From Bacteroidales bacterium UBA5226 (GTDB lineage Bacteria > Bacteroidota > Bacteroidia > Bacteroidales > UBA932), in NCBI GenBank assembly GCA_002409325.1, contig DHUU01000003.1:1-64000 (forward strand): a stretch of 64,000 nucleotides of DNA. The letters are read 5' to 3'. The first letter of the stretch is position 1; the number at the start of each line of letters is the position of its first letter. The position numbers and the translations under genes were made by a program. A model generated the notes under the pieces. That model was given only the letters and a program-made list of their open reading frames with translations, was not told the origin of the DNA and did no database searches. Positions 60,010-64,000 of the stretch are shown here, in pieces.

Positions 60010-61632
60010 ATGTCTACAAAATATGTCTTCGTAACAGGAGGTGTGACTTCTTCTTTGGGAAAAGGCACTATTGCTGCTTCTCTTGCAAAATTGCTGCAAG
60101 CCAGGGGATTAAGAGTAACCATCCAAAAATTTGACCCCTATATCAATGTGGATCCCGGCACCCTGGATCCTTATGAACACGGGGAATGCTACGTTACAGA
60201 AGACGGAGCCGAGACCGACCTGGACCTGGGCCATTACGAACGCTTTCTGGGTGTCTACACCACCAAGGCCAGTAACGTTACCACTGGCAAGATCTACCAG
60301 ACGATCATAGACAAGGAACGCGAAGGCGCATACCTGGGCAAAACCGTTCAGGTCATTCCGCACATCACAGATGAGATCAAGCGTCGGATGCTTCTATTGG
60401 GCAAGACCGGAAAATACGATATCATCATCACCGAGATTGGCGGTACCGTGGGGGATATAGAATCCCTTCCCTTTGTAGAAGCCGTGCGGCAGTTGCAATG
60501 GGAACTCCCGGATGAGAACTGCGCTGTAATCCACCTTACACTGGTCCCATACCTGGCTGCTGCCAAAGAATTGAAAACCAAACCCACACAGCACTCGGTA
60601 AGGCAGTTGCAGCAGGAAGGGGTAAATCCGGACGTTATCGTATGCAGGACAGAAAAGCCGCTTCCTCTTGCCCTTCGCAGGAAAGTAGCCCTGTTTTGCA
60701 ATGTCCGTCCACATGCCGTTATTGAATCTATTGACCAGAAAAGCATTTACGAAGTTCCCCTGAACCTCAAGCGCCAGAACCTGGACGGCATTCTGCTGGA
60801 TTTGCTCAAAATTGAGAACAAAGTGGAACCTAATCTGGATGCCTGGAAGCAATTCATTGACCGCGTTTACCACCCCAAAAAGAAAATTGAAATTGCCCTG
60901 GTTGGCAAATATGTAGAACTTCAGGATGCCTACAAATCCATTCTGGAATCGTTCATCCATGCCGGAGCCGCCAACAATACCCGGGTAAAGGTGCATTCCA
61001 TACAAAGCGAACATATCAACCAGTTCAATGTAGATGAGAAACTGGCCGGCATGAAGGGCATACTGGTAGCCCCCGGATTCGGACCGCGCGGGACCGATGG
61101 CAAAATATTTGCATGCAAGTATGCCAGGGAGCACAAGATCCCGTTCCTGGGCATATGCCTGGGCATGCAGATGGCTGTTCTGGAATTTGCCAGAAACATT
61201 GCCGGGATTCCCGGGGCAGAAAGCATTGAGGTTGCTCCTAAGACCGAATACCCGGTGATTGACTTGATGGAAGATCAGAAACGACTTACCATAAAAGGAG
61301 GAACCATGAGGCTGGGAGCCTACGAGTGCAGACTGGAACGCGGGTCACTGGCTTACAGAATATACGGAAAGCATATCATTCAGGAAAGGCACCGTCACCG
61401 TTACGAATTGAACGATTCCTTCCTGGAAACACTAGAAAAGGCCGGCATGAAGGCGACAGGGAAAAATCCCGAAACAGGGCTTATAGAAATTATTGAAATT
61501 CCGGATCATCCCTTTTACATAGGCGTTCAGTTCCATCCGGAATATAAAAGTACCCCTGAAAAACCCGCCCCCCTGTTTCGTGCCTTTATTGAAGCCGCCC
61601 TACGGTACGCAGAATTGCAGAACAATTCATGA
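60010..61632 (+). CDS. pyrG: CTP synthase
   Basis: This 540-residue enzyme aminates UTP to CTP with glutamine. The N-terminal synthase domain (VFVTGGVTSSLGKGTIAASL, P-loop GVTSSLGKG) is followed by a class I glutamine amidotransferase domain, with the nucleophile Cys in FLGICLGMQM and His/Glu in GVQFHPEYKS. Full length. Its stop overlaps the next start by 4 bases (ATGA). Confidence 0.97.
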   Translation: MSTKYVFVTGGVTSSLGKGTIAASLAKLLQARGLRVTIQKFDPYINVDPGTLDPYEHGECYVTEDGAETDLDLGHYERFLGVYTTKASNVTTGKIYQTIIDKEREGAYLGKTVQVIPHITDEIKRRMLLLGKTGKYDIIITEIGGTVGDIESLPFVEAVRQLQWELPDENCAVIHLTLVPYLAAAKELKTKPTQHSVRQLQQEGVNPDVIVCRTEKPLPLALRRKVALFCNVRPHAVIESIDQKSIYEVPLNLKRQNLDGILLDLLKIENKVEPNLDAWKQFIDRVYHPKKKIEIALVGKYVELQDAYKSILESFIHAGAANNTRVKVHSIQSEHINQFNVDEKLAGMKGILVAPGFGPRGTDGKIFACKYAREHKIPFLGICLGMQMAVLEFARNIAGIPGAESIEVAPKTEYPVIDLMEDQKRLTIKGGTMRLGAYECRLERGSLAYRIYGKHIIQERHRHRYELNDSFLETLEKAGMKATGKNPETGLIEIIEIPDHPFYIGVQFHPEYKSTPEKPAPLFRAFIEAALRYAELQNNS

Positions 61633-62384
61633 TAAGACAATTCCTCATAAAAACCCTGCTGTTCACGGCAACATTTGCTGCCACGGCCTCTGCCGTATCC
61701 CGCTACAGCTATAAAATTGAGGATGTCACACCGCACATTATCAGTGCCTATACCCAGGGTTTCTTTTATCACGAAGGGTTTTTTTATGAAAGCACCGGGC
61801 AATATGGAAGTTCCATGATTGCAAAAGTGGACATGACCACCGGAAAAATTCTGAAATCACAGGCCCTGCAGCGCAGTTATTTCGGAGAAGGAGCCTGCAT
61901 TCACAACGGCCTGATCTACCAACTTACCTGGACACAGAATACGTGCTTTGTTTACGACGCTCAGACCTTTAACCTGCTGGGTACACGGCGTTACAACCGG
62001 GAAGGTTGGGGCCTGACCACAGACGGTAAAGACTTGATTATGAGTGATGGAACCTCAACACTTTATATCATGGACCCGGAAACCCTGTTGGACAAAAGAT
62101 CCGTTAAGGTTACCCTAAGCGGCAAAGAAGTCGGTTACCTGAACGAACTGGAGTACATAGAAGGCGAGGTTTGGGCTAACATATACATGAGCGATGAAAT
62201 CGTGCGCATAGACCCTACAACGGGAAAAGTGACCGGTGTTATTGACCTGAAGGGCATCCTGCCCGTATCTTTACGCAAACCCACTACCGATGTACTCAAC
62301 GGCATTGCCTATGATCCACAGACAAAAAGCATTTGGATAACGGGGAAATACTGGCCCCGTGTATATAAGATATCGTTACATTAA
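61629..62384 (+). CDS. Glutaminyl-peptide cyclotransferase (five-bladed propeller type)
   Basis: This 251-residue exported enzyme has a signal peptide (cut after TASA). The QC propeller repeats follow: AYTQGFFYHEGFFYESTG, EGACIHNGLIYQLTW, GWGLTTDGKDLIMSDGT and LNELEYIEGEVWANIY. It converts N-terminal glutamine of exported proteins to pyroglutamate. In Bacteroidota, signal peptidase I substrates often start with Gln, which fits this role. It overlaps pyrG by 4 bases. Confidence 0.88.
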   Translation: MIRQFLIKTLLFTATFAATASAVSRYSYKIEDVTPHIISAYTQGFFYHEGFFYESTGQYGSSMIAKVDMTTGKILKSQALQRSYFGEGACIHNGLIYQLTWTQNTCFVYDAQTFNLLGTRRYNREGWGLTTDGKDLIMSDGTSTLYIMDPETLLDKRSVKVTLSGKEVGYLNELEYIEGEVWANIYMSDEIVRIDPTTGKVTGVIDLKGILPVSLRKPTTDVLNGIAYDPQTKSIWITGKYWPRVYKISLH

Positions 62385-62388
62385 CCAT

Positions 62389-62461
62389 GTTCGGGGGTGC
62401 CTGCACCACAGGCTGAGAACACACCCTTAGAACCTGATCCGGATAATACCGGCGGAGGAAA
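62389..62461 (+). promoter_or_regulatory. TPP riboswitch
   Basis: The THI-box is complete: GGGGGTGCC, then CTGAGA, ACCCTTAGAACCTGATC and GGATAATACCGGCGGAGGAA. Its 3' strand (GGAGGAA) doubles as the ribosome binding site 4 bases before the ATG, so thiamine pyrophosphate binding should block translation. It begins 4 bases after the cyclotransferase stop. Confidence 0.96.
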
Positions 62462-62464
62462 AAC

Positions 62465-64000
62465 ATGAAAAGAATCATTTTGTCGGGCTTGCTGCTGGCC
62501 CATCTCTCACTTGCAGCACAAGAAGTAAGAAATCTGGATTCCATTGTGATTGTTGCCACCCAGGCAGCAAAGGATTCCCCTGTGGCACACAGCCGTGTTC
62601 AACGGGAAGATCTGGTACGTACCGCTTCCACCCAAAACCTGCCTTACGCCCTGGCCCTGACTCCCGGTGCCGTGGTTGTTGGAGAAAACGGAACCGGCAG
62701 CGGATATGCCTATTTACGTATCCGGGGTTCCGAAGGGTCCCGAACACAGGTAAATTTGAACGGGATCGCTTTAAACGATGCCGAGTCCCAGGAAGTCTTC
62801 TGGGTAAACCTTCCGGCACTGAGCGGTTTCCTGGAAAACGTCCAGGTACAGCGCGGGGTAGGGACATCGGTTAACGGCAGCGGGGCATTCGGGGCTACCA
62901 TCAATATGCGCACGCTCTACCAGAGTCCCGGTCCTTACACTCAGCTGCAGGCTTCCTACGGATCGTTCAACACGTGGAACTTTGCCGTTGGGGCAGGAAC
63001 GGGTACAGGCCCTGGAACAACACCGGGTGAGGGTCCGGGGACTGGAACTGGCAGGTTGTTTCTACCAAAGGGACTGGCCGTGGACATACGTTATGCGCAG
63101 AACGGGACAGATGGGTACATACGCAATGGCTACGGCGGCCTTCGTTCGCTCTTTACACGGGTTTCCTGGATACGCCCCGATTATACACTCAAACTATATT
63201 ATATATACGGTGATCAGCATACCGGGATCACCTGGGAAGGGATCCCGCGTGATATGCTGGCCATTGACCGGCGGTACAATCCGGCCGGTGAATACACAGA
63301 TTCTCAGGGCGCGGTGCGTTACTATCCCAACGAATCGGACAACTACACACAGCATCACCTCCAGCTGAACCATGCGCAACGTTTTGCAAAAAATATTTCC
63401 TGGAGCAACACACTACACGTTACCAAAGGAGACGGGTATTATGAAAACTACAAGCAAAAAAGTTCGGGCAACTATATCGTACGCCGCTCCATGGACAATA
63501 TATACACTGCTTTTAGCTCTATTGGGAGCTGGACTTTTACAGGGGTAAGCAGGAACACCCAAAGCAGCGAAAGCAGGCGTAGTAGCGAAAGCAGGAGAGG
63601 CTGGGGGAGCGGTGGAGGAAGCAGTAGCGCAGGTAGCGTGGAAGTGTTGCTGGGACTGAATTATGCATACTATGACGGCCAGCACTTCGGATTGATGAGC
63701 TATCAGACTGAAAAGCCTGATTTTACCAATGCCGGGGAGTATTACAGGAATCTTGGAATTAAACACGATGCCAGTACATTTCTCAAAGGTACGTACCAGG
63801 TGCCTTTGGGTGCAAACCGGGACAACGCACTCAAATTCTTTGCAGATATGCAATACAGGTACGTTGGCCTGCATATGGAAGGTGAAGATGCAGACGGCGG
63901 CCCTTTGGCCCATAAATCCACACTTCATTTTTTCAACCCAAAGGCCGGGATCACCGCCATCATTCACAAAGACCACCAGCTGTATGCCTCGGCCTATTCC
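62465..64000 (+). CDS. TonB-dependent receptor under a TPP riboswitch, 3' end beyond window
   Basis: The visible 512 residues include a signal peptide (cut after LSLA or SLAAQ), a TonB box (DSIVIVATQ), the plug domain (about 45-150, RIRGSEGSRTQVNLNGIALND) and the first barrel strands. It lacks the SusC-type N-terminal domain. With the riboswitch this is a probable outer-membrane thiamine importer, as reported for Bacteroides homologues. Two low-complexity inserts are odd: a Gly/Thr/Pro stretch (about 176-197) and a Ser/Arg/Gly stretch (about 361-392) with a tandem SSESRR. Both probably lie in outer loops. The reading frame is open to the last base. Confidence 0.9.
   Translation, partial: MKRIILSGLLLAHLSLAAQEVRNLDSIVIVATQAAKDSPVAHSRVQREDLVRTASTQNLPYALALTPGAVVVGENGTGSGYAYLRIRGSEGSRTQVNLNGIALNDAESQEVFWVNLPALSGFLENVQVQRGVGTSVNGSGAFGATINMRTLYQSPGPYTQLQASYGSFNTWNFAVGAGTGTGPGTTPGEGPGTGTGRLFLPKGLAVDIRYAQNGTDGYIRNGYGGLRSLFTRVSWIRPDYTLKLYYIYGDQHTGITWEGIPRDMLAIDRRYNPAGEYTDSQGAVRYYPNESDNYTQHHLQLNHAQRFAKNISWSNTLHVTKGDGYYENYKQKSSGNYIVRRSMDNIYTAFSSIGSWTFTGVSRNTQSSESRRSSESRRGWGSGGGSSSAGSVEVLLGLNYAYYDGQHFGLMSYQTEKPDFTNAGEYYRNLGIKHDASTFLKGTYQVPLGANRDNALKFFADMQYRYVGLHMEGEDADGGPLAHKSTLHFFNPKAGITAIIHKDHQLYASAYS

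Overview
This window is a chromosomal segment of a member of the order Bacteroidales (phylum Bacteroidota). The evidence is a SusC/SusD-type starch locus, Bacteroidota-type -7 boxes (TAnnTTTG) upstream of many genes, the order nusB-yajC-ybbR-coaE-DUF5606, a type III glutamine synthetase, and families largely confined to this phylum (DUF4954, DUF4252, DUF4296, DUF3276, DUF5606, DUF6340). I cannot name a genus. No insertion sequence, phage, CRISPR array or plasmid feature was found, and coding is dense.

Layout. (1) 1-6,600, minus strand: a five-gene overlapping operon of a lipoprotein, DUF4954, class III ribonucleotide reductase NrdD, a formate channel and the NrdD activase, preceded by a separately terminated outer-membrane protein gene. 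(2) 6,663-10,300: an isoaspartyl peptidase and, on the other strand, 4-alpha-glucanotransferase MalQ. (3) 10,355-30,298, plus strand: a small membrane protein, a LytS-type kinase and LytTR regulator, then a starch/maltodextrin locus. It holds an SLC45-like sugar importer, SusC, SusD, SusE-like and SusF-like binding lipoproteins, SusG, two further GH13 lipoproteins, a periplasmic neopullulanase and a DUF4296 lipoprotein. It runs with almost no gaps into a radical SAM gene, dtd and deoC. (4) 32,360-36,540: tRNA-Leu, then a TPR membrane regulator, two small cysteine-containing exported proteins and an orphan pseudo-radical-SAM-type protein. (5) 36,545-38,643, minus strand: a tight ECF sigma factor operon with two DUF4252 proteins and a recognisable ECF-type promoter. 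(6) 38,674-50,555: purD, a membrane protein, a tri-heme peroxidase with CcsA/ResB, an FkbM methyltransferase, tRNA-Cys, a fused 3'-5' exonuclease/methionine sulfoxide reductase, a lipoprotein, purM and glnN. (7) 50,659-59,180: an aminotransferase, a DMT-type protein, DUF3276 and nusB sharing a 54-bp symmetric promoter region, then yajC, ybbR, coaE, DUF5606, rimO, fabG and DUF6340. (8) 59,181-64,000: a 450-bp non-coding stretch with a long hairpin, RNase P RNA, pyrG, a glutamine cyclotransferase, and a TPP riboswitch directly before a TonB receptor cut by the window end.

How it fits together. The starch genes describe a full route. SusD/E/F bind starch at the surface, SusG cuts it, SusC imports oligosaccharides, periplasmic GH13 enzymes shorten them, the MFS permease takes up maltose-like sugars and MalQ processes them in the cytosol. 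No SusR or hybrid two-component regulator is present; the LytS/LytTR pair just upstream is the only regulator in sight.

The items I would look at first are the pseudo-rSAM cluster (32.5-36.5 kb), the exonuclease-fRMsr fusion (45.1-46.1 kb), the ECF operon and its promoter, the symmetric promoter between DUF3276 and nusB, and the six-module SusF-like protein.
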